Notes: generated by a model from the sequence alone, not told the origin. Positions 38,054 through 46,428 are shown, counted from the stretch's first letter. The stretch is DNA of 64,000 nucleotides from Oleiphilus messinensis (GCF_002162375.1 NZ_CP021425.1:5225001-5289000); one strand, 5' to 3'. Numbers and translations: made by a program.

Positions 38054-38470
38054 TCACTTTTTACCTTTATGCTTTCGCCTTTTGGAAGGAGGGTGTCCTG
38101 CTTTTTGTTGCGGGGGAGACACCTTCGGCTTTCTTGCTTTGTAGTCAGCCAAGTAATCTTTAGCTACACCAATCGCAGCTTGCTGATCCGGCTTGTCACT
38201 ACCAGCGAACAAGATGATCAGCTCGTCACCTTCCGTAATGTAGTAAATACGGTACCCTGGACCACAATCGATTCGGCGCTCCTGTAAACCATTACCATCG
38301 GTAATCGGCTTATGATCACCGAAGTTACCAGACTCCATTTGGGTCACCGCCCTAGTGATCTTGGCCTTTGCCCTGGCATCCTTAAGGTCGACAAGCCAGT
38401 CCCGAAACGGGACGCTGCCATCTTGGGTTTTGTACTCTTGAGCTTTCCGCTCGACTACGGGTATTGTCAC
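38054..38470 (-). CDS. HigB/RelE-superfamily toxin (addiction module killer)
   Basis: The phage-derived Gp49/HigB-like family is recognisable from VPFRDWLVDLKDARAKAKITRAVTQMESGNFGD, ERRIDCGPGYRIYYI and ELIILFAGSDKPDQQAAI. Such toxins are ribosome-dependent mRNA interferases. The GTG at 38470 with an AGGGAC site is a likelier start than a TTG at 38494. The last 30 residues are very basic (KRRKHKGKK), longer than usual, and could bind RNA. The pair sits inside a 52-bp direct repeat. Confidence 0.82.
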   Translation of the reverse strand: MTIPVVERKAQEYKTQDGSVPFRDWLVDLKDARAKAKITRAVTQMESGNFGDHKPITDGNGLQERRIDCGPGYRIYYITEGDELIILFAGSDKPDQQAAIGVAKDYLADYKARKPKVSPPQQKAGHPPSKRRKHKGKK

Positions 38471-38497
38471 TAGATTACGTCCCTTTTCCGCCAATTA

Positions 38498-38517
38498 TAA
38501 TAACGTATATGTTATTA
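38498..38517 (-). promoter_or_regulatory. operator-like palindrome of the toxin-antitoxin operon
   Basis: TAATAAC-GTATAT-GTTATTA, perfect 7-bp arms, lies 27 bp upstream of the toxin start in an AT-rich promoter region. It is the expected place for an autoregulatory site. Confidence 0.65.
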
Positions 38518-38564
38518 CTCAAGTTCCTTTTTTAGCTCCCCCCAGCACCGGATACTTGTTTAAA

Positions 38565-38720
38565 CCGTTTTCATAAACCTGCTTAAACCTACTCATGGTT
38601 TAAACGAGCCTATCCCTACAGCGCAGGGTGCGCGGAAAGCAGTGGAGTGCTTTCCTGAATCAAGTCGGGACTCATGCCCGGTCTACCACCAAGGCGAGCC
38701 TCGACGGAGTAACTAACCCG
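38565..38720 (-). ncRNA. candidate TnpB guide (omega) RNA, copy 1
   Basis: The tnpB 3' end and the element end form conserved stems in all three copies: GGAAAGC/GCTTTCC with a variable loop, GCGCA/TGCGC, and a TTAAACC-type hairpin next to the end. TnpB guide RNAs overlap this region, with the guide taken from flanking DNA. Here the flank reads TTTAAACAAGTATCCGGTGC. Confidence 0.4.
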
Positions 38721-40274
38721 ATTCACACGACGAAAGTGACGCCAGCCACTCAGAAAATCCAATGATTTTTCGAGTGGTTGGTACCAACGCTGAAGTTTGT
38801 TGTAATACTGATAATCCCCGAGCGCCATCCTTACAGGCGGATGCTCGGTCTTAACGGTACCCTTCGCGTTAATACCCATGAGTTGTTTTGGCGGCTTTTC
38901 TTTAAAGCCATAATGCCGACGACCAATCACTAACGCGGCCGCGTGGTGATCTGAAAAACCGTGTCGATCGCGATACTTCATCCGCCCCAATAATGAGGTA
39001 TAAGCCGGATTGACGTGATATAGGCGTATGCCGCGTTTAATGCTTTGCGTTTCAATCAAGTCCTTGATCTTACCGTAAGCAAAGGCATTCAACATGCGGG
39101 CATACTGAGGATGATCCTGCTTTTGGTAATGCCGTTTCTTTTGCTGAAAATCCAGCTTTTCGATCACCACCGCTTTACCTTGCTGCGCGGCAAAGTCCAT
39201 CAGGTCTCGTACGGCATCCCCAATAATGGCCGCTCGTTGAGCATCATTCTTATAGTGTAACGGTAAGTCAAACGTTCGGTGTTGCAGTGGGTTACCGTTT
39301 CGATCCAGCTCGACGACCGCTAAGTGATCCGGGTTGACATCCACACCAATGACACCTTGGTCATCATCGATCCACTCTGCTTGCTCTTTTGGTCCTGCCA
39401 CTTCCACGCTAACGAGTAACCGCCAACCTTTTTTGTCTCGCTTAAATCGAAAACTCAGGGGTTGCCCTTTGATTGATTTATCGTGTTTTTTAACCTGATT
39501 TTGCCAAACGGCTTGGGCAATAGCCGCCTTACTACCATGCTTGAATTGCAGGTGATCAATGTTAATGGTCGTGCCAAACGTGGCGCGTAATTGATGGGGC
39601 ACCAAGAGTTTAAGCTGGTAAGCATCTTCTTGCTCACTGGGCGATAGCTGGGCATTTTGACAGCCCCAGGATTCATCATGAGAACCCACCAATAGAAATT
39701 CACGGTGTCGCGCTTCGTGCCAGCGACATTGCCAATCCCTGATCCCTTCATTGGATTTTAGTGTTTGTCGCTCTTTCAGCAGCTTTCGACCACCAAAACA
39801 AATCGGTGCTTTGTTTTCCTGTTTTTCGGCCACCAAGGCGGACTGCTTTTGCTGCCAACGACGCAGTTTTACTTCTTTCTGTCGTAACCTGTTGCGAAGT
39901 TGTTTTGCCTGTTGCGGGCTGCCTTTCTCTGCAACATGATCACAGCGCTTCTTTAGCTTGTTGAGCGTTTTCTCCAGCTGTTTGATTTTAACGTCCAGCG
40001 TAGCCAGTCGGTTGTTTCGATTGGTTTGGTAAGACTGGATTAAGCCTTTGATGCTTTGCCGTACGCCTTGAAACACCCGATAGCTGAACGGCATCCCCAT
40101 TTCATGCATAAACTGGGTACGATTTAATTGCTGGGCTTTAGGCTTTTGTAAGTTAGCAAACCAACGAAACTTCACTTGATTCCACAACTCGGCATATTGA
40201 CACAATGCCGCATCCTGCTCATGAATCAAATCAAGCCGGGTTTCAAAGGTGAGTGTTTTCGTTGGCGTATCCAC
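38616..40274 (-). CDS. tnpB: TnpB-like RNA-guided nuclease family protein, copy 1
   Basis: A 552-residue TnpB-like protein. The RuvC-type catalytic triad is visible as D312 (GVIGVDVNPDH), E372 (VVIEKLDF) and D442 (GFSDHHAAALVIGRR). The zinc ribbon normally found between the last two motifs is missing: only VNPAYTSLLGRMKYRDRHGF is there, with no Cys pair. The N-terminal half is basic and coiled. It starts GTG, overlapping the tnpA stop by one base. It differs from copies 2 and 3 by an extra Ser at residue 248 and a few substitutions. All motifs are intact, so it may be active. Confidence 0.85.
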   Translation of the reverse strand: MDTPTKTLTFETRLDLIHEQDAALCQYAELWNQVKFRWFANLQKPKAQQLNRTQFMHEMGMPFSYRVFQGVRQSIKGLIQSYQTNRNNRLATLDVKIKQLEKTLNKLKKRCDHVAEKGSPQQAKQLRNRLRQKEVKLRRWQQKQSALVAEKQENKAPICFGGRKLLKERQTLKSNEGIRDWQCRWHEARHREFLLVGSHDESWGCQNAQLSPSEQEDAYQLKLLVPHQLRATFGTTINIDHLQFKHGSKAAIAQAVWQNQVKKHDKSIKGQPLSFRFKRDKKGWRLLVSVEVAGPKEQAEWIDDDQGVIGVDVNPDHLAVVELDRNGNPLQHRTFDLPLHYKNDAQRAAIIGDAVRDLMDFAAQQGKAVVIEKLDFQQKKRHYQKQDHPQYARMLNAFAYGKIKDLIETQSIKRGIRLYHVNPAYTSLLGRMKYRDRHGFSDHHAAALVIGRRHYGFKEKPPKQLMGINAKGTVKTEHPPVRMALGDYQYYNKLQRWYQPLEKSLDFLSGWRHFRRVNRVSYSVEARLGGRPGMSPDLIQESTPLLSAHPAL

Positions 40275-40570
40275 TAGGCGATGGCTCGTTGATTTTTACG
40301 ACTACGTGAACCATGCAAGCGAGCAATTTGCGTTTGCAAATCCTTTTTCTGATCATGAGAAGAGACGCGAGCATAACAGATCGTTCTGCGTTGCTCATTA
40401 GCAGTCGACTGACCGCAAAAGGCTAAAAGTTTCTCAAGCGCGTAACGACGATGGCCACCAGGCGTACGGAAATCTGAGAAATATCGTGATTCTTTTTCCC
40501 AGCGACGAAGGGTGGAAACGGCCACACCCAGCAGAAAAGCGGCAGCGCCTATCGATAGAAATTCAGCCAT
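40274..40570 (-). CDS. tnpA: IS607-type serine recombinase TnpA, internally deleted
   Basis: 98 residues from the ATG at 40570, which has a GGAGGTGAT site. The MerR-like HTH (FLSIGAAAFLLGVAVSTLRR, RYFSDFRTPGGHRRY) is intact, and so is the catalytic-serine segment ICYARVSSHDQKKDLQTQIA. It then jumps directly to the last residues RLHGSRSRKNQRAIA, which in copy 3 follow a normal recombinase C-terminal part. About 100 residues of the catalytic core are lost in frame, at a short homology around GCxCGxTTGCATGG. It should be inactive as a transposase but could still bind DNA. Confidence 0.8.
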   Translation of the reverse strand: MAEFLSIGAAAFLLGVAVSTLRRWEKESRYFSDFRTPGGHRRYALEKLLAFCGQSTANEQRRTICYARVSSHDQKKDLQTQIARLHGSRSRKNQRAIA

Positions 40571-40681
40571 AATCATCACCTCCATCCATGAGAAAACAAT
40601 ACTGTACAAGCTACTGTATATGTGTAGATTTAGTCAAGTATTTCGTTAACTGTTAAAGCCCCGAAAACCTTTTCAGTTTGG

Positions 40682-40733
40682 ATGTGAAATCAAGACACAG
40701 GAGTGTGATATCAGGACAACCGCACGGGCCAAT
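40682..40733 (+). repeat. 52-bp direct repeat, copy 2
   Basis: Matches 37528-37579 at 51 of 52 positions. It lies 21 bp beyond the end of IS607-like copy 1 and 23 bp before the stop of the DUF2894 gene. Confidence 0.9.
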
Positions 40734-40755
40734 GAACCCGGTTTCACACCGGAGC

Positions 40756-41697
40756 CTAAACAGTTTTTCGCTTGGCCTTTTTACTACCGGAGGCAGGTAC
40801 GGTTTTATCCGACTCCTGACGAGCACCGGCTTGCTCCAGCCAGAATAGTGAGTCCAGGTAGCTGACAAAACGATTGAGATATTCCGGGGACAGCGAGCGC
40901 ATCGCGGAAAGTGACCGGGTCACCAGCATTTGTGGATTGAGTGGACCTGGATCTTCCGGTACGGTTTTCACAGCTTGCGTAACCAAGCGTTCCGAGCCGC
41001 GTTTGGCCATGCTGTCACGTAGCTGCTTGACTGAAGCCAGTTCACGGATTTCACCCGCTTCCGGTTTGGTTTCTATTTGGGTTGTTGCGATAGAGGAATG
41101 ACCAAATTCACGCAGTGCTGCAGCCTCTTGTTCGCGCAGCATCATTTCAAAAGGACTGCCAGACTCTGCGGGACTCACGTCCAACTCTCGGGAGACCAGT
41201 TGCTCTCGCAAACCTGATAAGAGCGATTTAGCTGAGGCATCGTTCGTGGCAGTCAGGCGCTGCTTGAGTGCGGTAAATTCACAACGTTGAAACAACTCGT
41301 CCAACTCTGGAGCCAAGGCAGGCGTCTTTTCTTGAGCCGTGCGGAGCTGGGTATCAAGCCGCTCACGCGCATCCAGAAAGGCGCTCAAATATTCTGCTCG
41401 AGCCTGCTCAATTTTAACCTTGAGCCGGGCCGCCACCCCTGCTGACTGTGACGCGGCTTTTTCTGACATCGCCGCGATATATCTGAATCGCGCTGGATCA
41501 AATTTATCCAGACCAACTGAATGAAACGCCTCAATATCCAGGGATTCCAGCGCACTAGGCGAGAGCCTGACGGCTGATACGGACTCACTTCGTGCCGGAT
41601 CCGTTTCTGCCTCTGGTGCTATCCGGGCCTCCTGCTCGGGGACTTCCGCTTTTACCGGCTCGCATGCAACAAGATTACATTCAACAACATCACTCAT
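40756..41697 (-). CDS. DUF2894 family protein, last gene of the motor cluster
   Basis: A 313-residue soluble protein with no signal peptide. The N-terminal ~70 residues are acidic and variable. The middle (about 75-165) is helical with coiled-coil character (KAASQSAGVAARLKVKIEQARAEYLSAF). The conserved C-terminal part (ELASVKQLRDSMAKRG, GPLNPQMLVTRSLSAMRSLS, YLNRFVSYLDSLFWLEQA) identifies DUF2894. The tail is basic (KKAKRKTV). Its function is unknown. It is co-directional with, and 9 bp from, the MotB-like gene, so it probably works with the motor, perhaps at its cytoplasmic end. Confidence 0.8.
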   Translation of the reverse strand: MSDVVECNLVACEPVKAEVPEQEARIAPEAETDPARSESVSAVRLSPSALESLDIEAFHSVGLDKFDPARFRYIAAMSEKAASQSAGVAARLKVKIEQARAEYLSAFLDARERLDTQLRTAQEKTPALAPELDELFQRCEFTALKQRLTATNDASAKSLLSGLREQLVSRELDVSPAESGSPFEMMLREQEAAALREFGHSSIATTQIETKPEAGEIRELASVKQLRDSMAKRGSERLVTQAVKTVPEDPGPLNPQMLVTRSLSAMRSLSPEYLNRFVSYLDSLFWLEQAGARQESDKTVPASGSKKAKRKTV

Positions 41698-41706
41698 ACT
41701 GGTAGC

Positions 41707-42339
41707 TTACTCATGATTCGTTGTACCTCGTGGTACCGGGGCCATTTCCACCCGGCGATTTTGGGCACGACTGGCATTATCCACATTCGGAACGGTAGGA
41801 TGCTGAGCACCAAAAGCGGCAGCAAAAACCATCTCTGGCGGCATGCCTTCCTCGACCAAAGCTCGGGTTACGGTTAAAGCCCGCTGCGCCGACAATTCCC
41901 AGTTATCATCATAACGGGAGTTCCCCTTTTGAATGGGGAGGTCATCCGTGAAGCCGCTGACCATTAACATTTCACCACGATCATCCAGAAAAACTCGCAA
42001 CGGACCAATGAGCGTTTTCAACAACGCCCTGCCCTCGCTTTGGAGCTGATCTGAATTCAGGGAGAACAAGACACTTCCACTGATTCCGATTCGCCCGTCA
42101 CGCAATGTCACACGTCCAGTCGCCAGAGGGTCTGCCAAAGCTTCTTCAAGCGCCATACGACGCTGTTCCTCAGCCTGACGACGGGCAACCTCTTCTTCCA
42201 GGTTTTGTGCGAGTTCCAATTGAAAGCCCAACGCCCAAACCAGCAGCAAAACAAACACCCCCACCAGTCCTGACATCAAGTCACCAAAAATAGCCCAGAC
42301 TGGTGGTTCCTGGGATACTGCATCATCCAGTTCTGCCAT
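41707..42339 (-). CDS. MotB/ZorB-like OmpA-domain protein
   Basis: 210 residues with MotB architecture. A short cytoplasmic N-terminus leads into one transmembrane helix (residues 14-36, VWAIFGDLMSGLVGVFVLLLVW). Asp20 lies near its start, the position of the ion-carrying Asp in MotB, PomB and ZorB. A periplasmic linker is followed by an OmpA-like peptidoglycan-binding domain (VSGFTDDLPIQ, NWELSAQRALTVTRALVEEG, RAQNRRVEM). It is 11 bp downstream of the MotA-like gene. Together they would form an anchored ion-driven stator-type motor. It is not flagellar: no fli or che genes are near. Confidence 0.85.
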   Translation of the reverse strand: MAELDDAVSQEPPVWAIFGDLMSGLVGVFVLLLVWALGFQLELAQNLEEEVARRQAEEQRRMALEEALADPLATGRVTLRDGRIGISGSVLFSLNSDQLQSEGRALLKTLIGPLRVFLDDRGEMLMVSGFTDDLPIQKGNSRYDDNWELSAQRALTVTRALVEEGMPPEMVFAAAFGAQHPTVPNVDNASRAQNRRVEMAPVPRGTTNHE

Positions 42340-42350
42340 GATCCCCCCTA

Positions 42351-44660
42351 TTAGTCTACGACTTCCGGTGACTTACTGCTCAATTGGCGTAATTCTTCAA
42401 AGATCTCTTTTTGAGAAAGAATACTGTGATCAATTACATCCCGAGCCTGTGCCACGTAATACCCCAGCTGCTCATCGCTTCGTTCAGTGGATTGCCCCAA
42501 GGCAGACTCCATTCGATTGAGCTGCTCGATCAGCTGATGATTCGACTCATTATAAAGGTTAACTGCTGTCTGGAAGGCTTCCGCGAGACTGGACAGCTCC
42601 ACGGCACTACTTGTAAATTCAACAGCAACATCAGACATCTTGGTGACCTCGGTTTGCACGAGATTCTGGAATTGATCGCCAACATCCGAGAACATACCCG
42701 TCGTGGAATCAACTAACTGTTCCACAGCCTGAAGCTGGCCATTGGATGCCCGCTCAAGGGTTTCGGAAAGCGACCTTAACTCTTCAAGGTTGCGCTTGCG
42801 TTCTTCCAGCAGGCTGTTATCACGCTCAATATTTTTAGAAACTTCGTTGCGGAGCTCGGAAATCACCTCCGCTGCAGCGCGGGGTGTTTCTGATGCGGTT
42901 TCGATCAAGCGTGTCATGGGTTGTTCAAGGGCCAAACCAAGGCGCTGTAAGTGCTGTGATACGGTATCTTCCAGCTGCGCCAATTGCGCAACGGCCGCTT
43001 CACTCCGTTTATTTTCAAGTACCGCCAGTTGACTCAACTCATTGTTGAGGTTCGAAGTAATCTGCTCCATGCGCTGCTGGTATTCAGCGAACCAGGCAGA
43101 TTCCGACGCTGTCCGGGCTTGCAGCAAGGCATCTGATTGTTCGAGCAAAACATTCAATTTAGACAGATTGGCTTCCGATACAGTTTGGGCATGCTCAATA
43201 AACTGTTGCGTGCTGCGCTCTACTGTTTGAGACAATGCATGCTGTTGTTCTTGCGCTTCTCCTGCCACCGTTTGCCACTGGGTACACACACTGGCCGACA
43301 GCGTTTCCATATTTTCGGTCAAGATTGAAATCGACTGCACTTGCTCTTGTGCGACAGCCCGTATCGATCCGGTCATCTCATCAGCCGCAACCTTGAAGTC
43401 TTCCCGCGTTTCTGTCTGAGTTGTCTGCAGTGCATCAATCCAGCGACCTAAACGCGCTTGTTCAGCATCGGCCAAGCGCGTGAACCAGAGCGCTGTTGTT
43501 TCATCGAGTTTGGCCACAAGCTGCGCACTATTTGCTTCAACTTGTGAATTGATCTCCGAGAAGGATTGCCGCAAGGTCTGCAAGAAGGTTTCGTGACTCT
43601 GGGTTTGGCTCGCCACCGCATCCTGCCAACTGCGCGAAACATGGGCGGACGCGGTCGAAAATTCGGATTGCATCGCACTCAATTGACTTTGAACCCGATC
43701 CGCCAGTGCCTGGTGCGTCGCGTGTGCATTTTCAGTGATATCATTTCGAATTCCGAGCATCGCTTCCTGGACAACAGGGCGAATGCTCTCCCCAGCCAAC
43801 TGGCCACTTTGCGCCAGACTCTCACGCAACGCATTGCCGACCGAATCCGCTAAATCGGTATAGGTTCGCGTCGCGGTTTCATGAAATTTTTCCTGATTGG
43901 TCAGTAGAGTTGTACTGAGGTGATCGCCGAGCTGTTCGATCTTTAAGACCAGGCCTTGCAGCTGCTCAGCAACTTTCGGAAGAGATTCCGTTTGGGTCTG
44001 CAGCGCCTTATACGTTTCCTGGCGGTGATGAACCAGAGAAAAAACCTTCAATGGCCCGTTGATCTGATTATCGAGCTCCCGAGAGGATAACATGCGTTCA
44101 CGACGACTCAGCGTCGACATCAGCCCCAGCATAGCGGATGCAGCCACACCGGCTACAGAAGTGCCAAACGCCAGGCTCAAACCACCTATGGGCGCGGCCA
44201 GGCCCGCACGAATGGCCTCCAGCTTCGTCGTTCCTTCCAACGCCACAACGGCACCTTTCAAGGTATCGACCATACCGACGAATGTTCCCAGCAAGCCAAG
44301 CATGACCAGCAAACCAACCAGATAGGGGGTCAACACCGGGGTTGGTAACCCGATTCGCTGACCTTCAATGCGTAACCGGACAGCATTTTGTAAAGACGGA
44401 TGGACCGGTTGAACCCATTCCGCCAAAGAGGTTAACTCGGGTTGCTCGGATTTATGCCATGCCTTCAAAGGCCGGTCCAGTGTTCCAGTGGCTAACCGGT
44501 ATTGGATAAGTTCGATAAAACCAATCCCGTATACACCGCCAATAACAATAATGACGGTCAGGCCCAAGGTATTATTATCCAGAAAGTTGCTGCCCATCCA
44601 GGCGACGGCCAAAGCCCCAAGTAAAAAAGCGGCGGTAAAAAGTAGTCGAGTCATATTCAT
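42351..44660 (-). CDS. DUF802 MotA/ExbB-like membrane protein with long helical tail
   Basis: 769 residues. Four hydrophobic segments are visible at about 6-23, 33-52, 108-132 and 157-182. The third contains GLLGTFVGM, the TolQ/ExbB/MotA/ZorA signature. From about residue 200 to 760 the protein is almost entirely predicted helix with heptad-like repeats and many Gln, Glu, Thr and Ser, a tail like that of ZorA but of its own family (DUF802). It would project into the cytoplasm as a pentameric rod. The MotB-like partner follows at once. Function is unknown. Confidence 0.85.
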   Translation of the reverse strand: MNMTRLLFTAAFLLGALAVAWMGSNFLDNNTLGLTVIIVIGGVYGIGFIELIQYRLATGTLDRPLKAWHKSEQPELTSLAEWVQPVHPSLQNAVRLRIEGQRIGLPTPVLTPYLVGLLVMLGLLGTFVGMVDTLKGAVVALEGTTKLEAIRAGLAAPIGGLSLAFGTSVAGVAASAMLGLMSTLSRRERMLSSRELDNQINGPLKVFSLVHHRQETYKALQTQTESLPKVAEQLQGLVLKIEQLGDHLSTTLLTNQEKFHETATRTYTDLADSVGNALRESLAQSGQLAGESIRPVVQEAMLGIRNDITENAHATHQALADRVQSQLSAMQSEFSTASAHVSRSWQDAVASQTQSHETFLQTLRQSFSEINSQVEANSAQLVAKLDETTALWFTRLADAEQARLGRWIDALQTTQTETREDFKVAADEMTGSIRAVAQEQVQSISILTENMETLSASVCTQWQTVAGEAQEQQHALSQTVERSTQQFIEHAQTVSEANLSKLNVLLEQSDALLQARTASESAWFAEYQQRMEQITSNLNNELSQLAVLENKRSEAAVAQLAQLEDTVSQHLQRLGLALEQPMTRLIETASETPRAAAEVISELRNEVSKNIERDNSLLEERKRNLEELRSLSETLERASNGQLQAVEQLVDSTTGMFSDVGDQFQNLVQTEVTKMSDVAVEFTSSAVELSSLAEAFQTAVNLYNESNHQLIEQLNRMESALGQSTERSDEQLGYYVAQARDVIDHSILSQKEIFEELRQLSSKSPEVVD

Positions 44661-44756
44661 TTTTATCAGTAACTAATGTGTCAAAAACAAGCGAATGTGT
44701 GGCAAACACCAATCCAGCCAGGGCCCAGCGCCACATCATTCAATCAATATTCCGGA

Positions 44757-45515
44757 TCACTGGGGTTGTGCGGAATTCGCAGCCTCAATGAGCGCCATCA
44801 CTGGCAGCAATCGAACTTCCAGTTCCGCTAAAAGCACGGTTTTCATTTCATGGCAAAATGCTATCAATCCAGTATCTTCAGTGAGCCAAAGCTTACTTGC
44901 AGATTGCTCACGGGCTTCTGCCCGGACCTTGTTTTCCCGCTGCAGAAATCGAAAACGGGTACCCAAAAGTCGCGGCGTAACCGCTAAGCTCTTGCGCGCA
45001 TAGGATTGCAAAATATCCGAGAACGCCCGATCGAGAATCGTAATTTTCGCCAACTCTGGCGATATAACAGCAACCTGGTCTCGAATTTGATCATGCAGCC
45101 TTCGCACCTTTGCTTCCATATCACGTTGATGGGCAGCATAAAAGCGATGGTAGGGTTCGAAACCCAGGGGTTCTGCCTCCTCAGTACGTTCTTCTTTCGG
45201 GAGCTTGATCCGCATCCCCCGTTGCCCTGGCACAAAACTTTGCAATATTCCCTTCACCAGGTTCGTGCGAACCTCTGCAAAGCTCATTTGCAATGTTTCA
45301 CTGGAAACTGACTCCGCCACAAACTCCAGACGACGGCTCTGGCTATGGGCATCGGACAACGTAATTGATCCGGAGATATCCACCAAACCGGCCAATCGAT
45401 CCGTAAAATGGTCATGGGACAGATCCACATCTGCAACTGCAAGATCAGTCAACGCACGGATCAATCGCGACCCATACAGGGATACGTTGGAAAAAGCTTG
45501 GCTCATCAAGGACAA
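44757..45515 (-). CDS. DUF3348 family protein, first gene of the motor cluster
   Basis: A 252-residue soluble, mostly helical protein matching DUF3348: SRLIRALTDLAVADVDLSHDHFTDRLAGLVDISGS is reminiscent of the conserved N-terminal block, and RRLEFVAESVSSETLQMSF follows. The middle (RFYAAHQRDMEAKVRRLHDQIRDQVA) is coiled. Family members occur with DUF802 and DUF2894 genes in beta- and gammaproteobacteria, from memory. It is first in the set, 96 bp upstream of the MotA-like gene, and divergent from chaC. Function is unknown; an assembly or regulatory partner is plausible. Confidence 0.78.
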   Translation of the reverse strand: MSLMSQAFSNVSLYGSRLIRALTDLAVADVDLSHDHFTDRLAGLVDISGSITLSDAHSQSRRLEFVAESVSSETLQMSFAEVRTNLVKGILQSFVPGQRGMRIKLPKEERTEEAEPLGFEPYHRFYAAHQRDMEAKVRRLHDQIRDQVAVISPELAKITILDRAFSDILQSYARKSLAVTPRLLGTRFRFLQRENKVRAEAREQSASKLWLTEDTGLIAFCHEMKTVLLAELEVRLLPVMALIEAANSAQPQ

Positions 45516-45703
45516 TTCAGCGTGTGGGCGTAGGGCATAGATACACTAATGCGCCGCAATGGCGAGTAGGTTTTGTGCGATCACGAACAAATCAAGTTTG
45601 AAATAGCGGGTTAATTTCGCCCTGCATTATCGCTCATATCACAAAATATTCAAGAAAGAATCCCACACTATCCGCTTGCATATGCACTGATCAAGAGGAC
45701 AAA

Positions 45704-46339
45704 ATGAATGCTTCACATCCAAACCTGAACAGCAACAAACAATTAGAGGACAACAACCCCGTGTGCTCAGCAAACACGATTGCGGAAAATCAAAAAAATA
45801 ATCACTTTGCGAATGCCGACAGGGTTTGGCTGTTTGCCTATGGCTCCTTGATCTACAAAGTTGACTTTCCTTATCTGGAACGTAAACCAGCCTATATTCA
45901 ACATTATTCCAGGCGTTTTTGGCAGGGCTCCCATGATCACCGCGGCACACCGGATGCGCCAGGTCGTGTGGTCACATTAATACAAGAGCAAGAAGCACGC
46001 TGCGGCGGCATGGCCTACTGCATTACCCCGGAAGTATTTACGCATCTGGATCACCGGGAAAAGAACGGGTACTTGAGAGTGAAGTTAGCCGTACATTTTT
46101 CACCCCATGAACAGCTTGAGGGATTGGTTTACATTGCCCCTGAGCACAACTCCGCATTTCTGGGCGCAGCCCCCATTGCGCAAATCGCAAAGCAAATCGC
46201 ATTCAGCTCTGGCCCCAGCGGGCGCAATAGTGACTATGTTTTACAATTAGCGAGTGCGTTAGGCGAATTGGAAGTACAGGATGAACATGTTTTCGCGGTA
46301 GCTGACCAGGTTAGAGCCTACCTGGACTGCGAACCATAA
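45704..46339 (+). CDS. ChaC-type gamma-glutamylcyclotransferase
   Basis: ChaC enzymes degrade glutathione to 5-oxoproline and Cys-Gly. Signature blocks are VWLFAYGSLIYKVDFP, RRFWQGSHDHRGTPDAPGRVVTL, GGMAYCIT and a catalytic Glu in HLDHREKNGYLRV. The first 35 residues are polar and probably disordered. The ATG at 45704 has an AGAGGA site. It is divergent from the motor cluster and is probably a single-gene unit. Confidence 0.9.
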   Translation: MNASHPNLNSNKQLEDNNPVCSANTIAENQKNNHFANADRVWLFAYGSLIYKVDFPYLERKPAYIQHYSRRFWQGSHDHRGTPDAPGRVVTLIQEQEARCGGMAYCITPEVFTHLDHREKNGYLRVKLAVHFSPHEQLEGLVYIAPEHNSAFLGAAPIAQIAKQIAFSSGPSGRNSDYVLQLASALGELEVQDEHVFAVADQVRAYLDCEP

Positions 46340-46428
46340 CGCGGACCGAAAACAAAAAAAACCCGGCCAGTGAATAGCCAGGTTGCGAAGTATACGCAAG
46401 GACTCAGGAAAGACGCTGAAACCGGGAA

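Larger units (their letters stand above)
38565..40661 (-). mobile_element. IS607-like element, copy 1 (tnpB intact, tnpA internally deleted)
   Basis: Boundaries come from comparing the three copies. At the low-coordinate side homology begins at CCGTTTTCATAAACC. At the other side copies 1 and 2 agree up to TTCGTTAACTGTTAAAxCC and then diverge. There are no terminal inverted repeats and no obvious target duplication, as expected for IS607, which uses a serine recombinase. Gene order tnpA-tnpB is on the minus strand. Confidence 0.85.

Noticed and set aside
38616-40274. TnpB copies as CRISPR Cas12 effectors
   Set aside because: No repeat array or cas1/cas2, and the gene sits with an IS607-type tnpA, so a transposon-encoded TnpB is the simpler call.
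26853-40733. Integrative island with tRNA attachment duplication
   Set aside because: No integrase gene and no second copy of the tRNA 3' end was found, so a tRNA-att island is not supported even though the block is accessory in content.
40756-45515. Calling the motor cluster a Zorya system
   Set aside because: Only the MotA/MotB-like core is shared; ZorC, ZorD and ZorE are missing and the long-tailed subunit belongs to DUF802.
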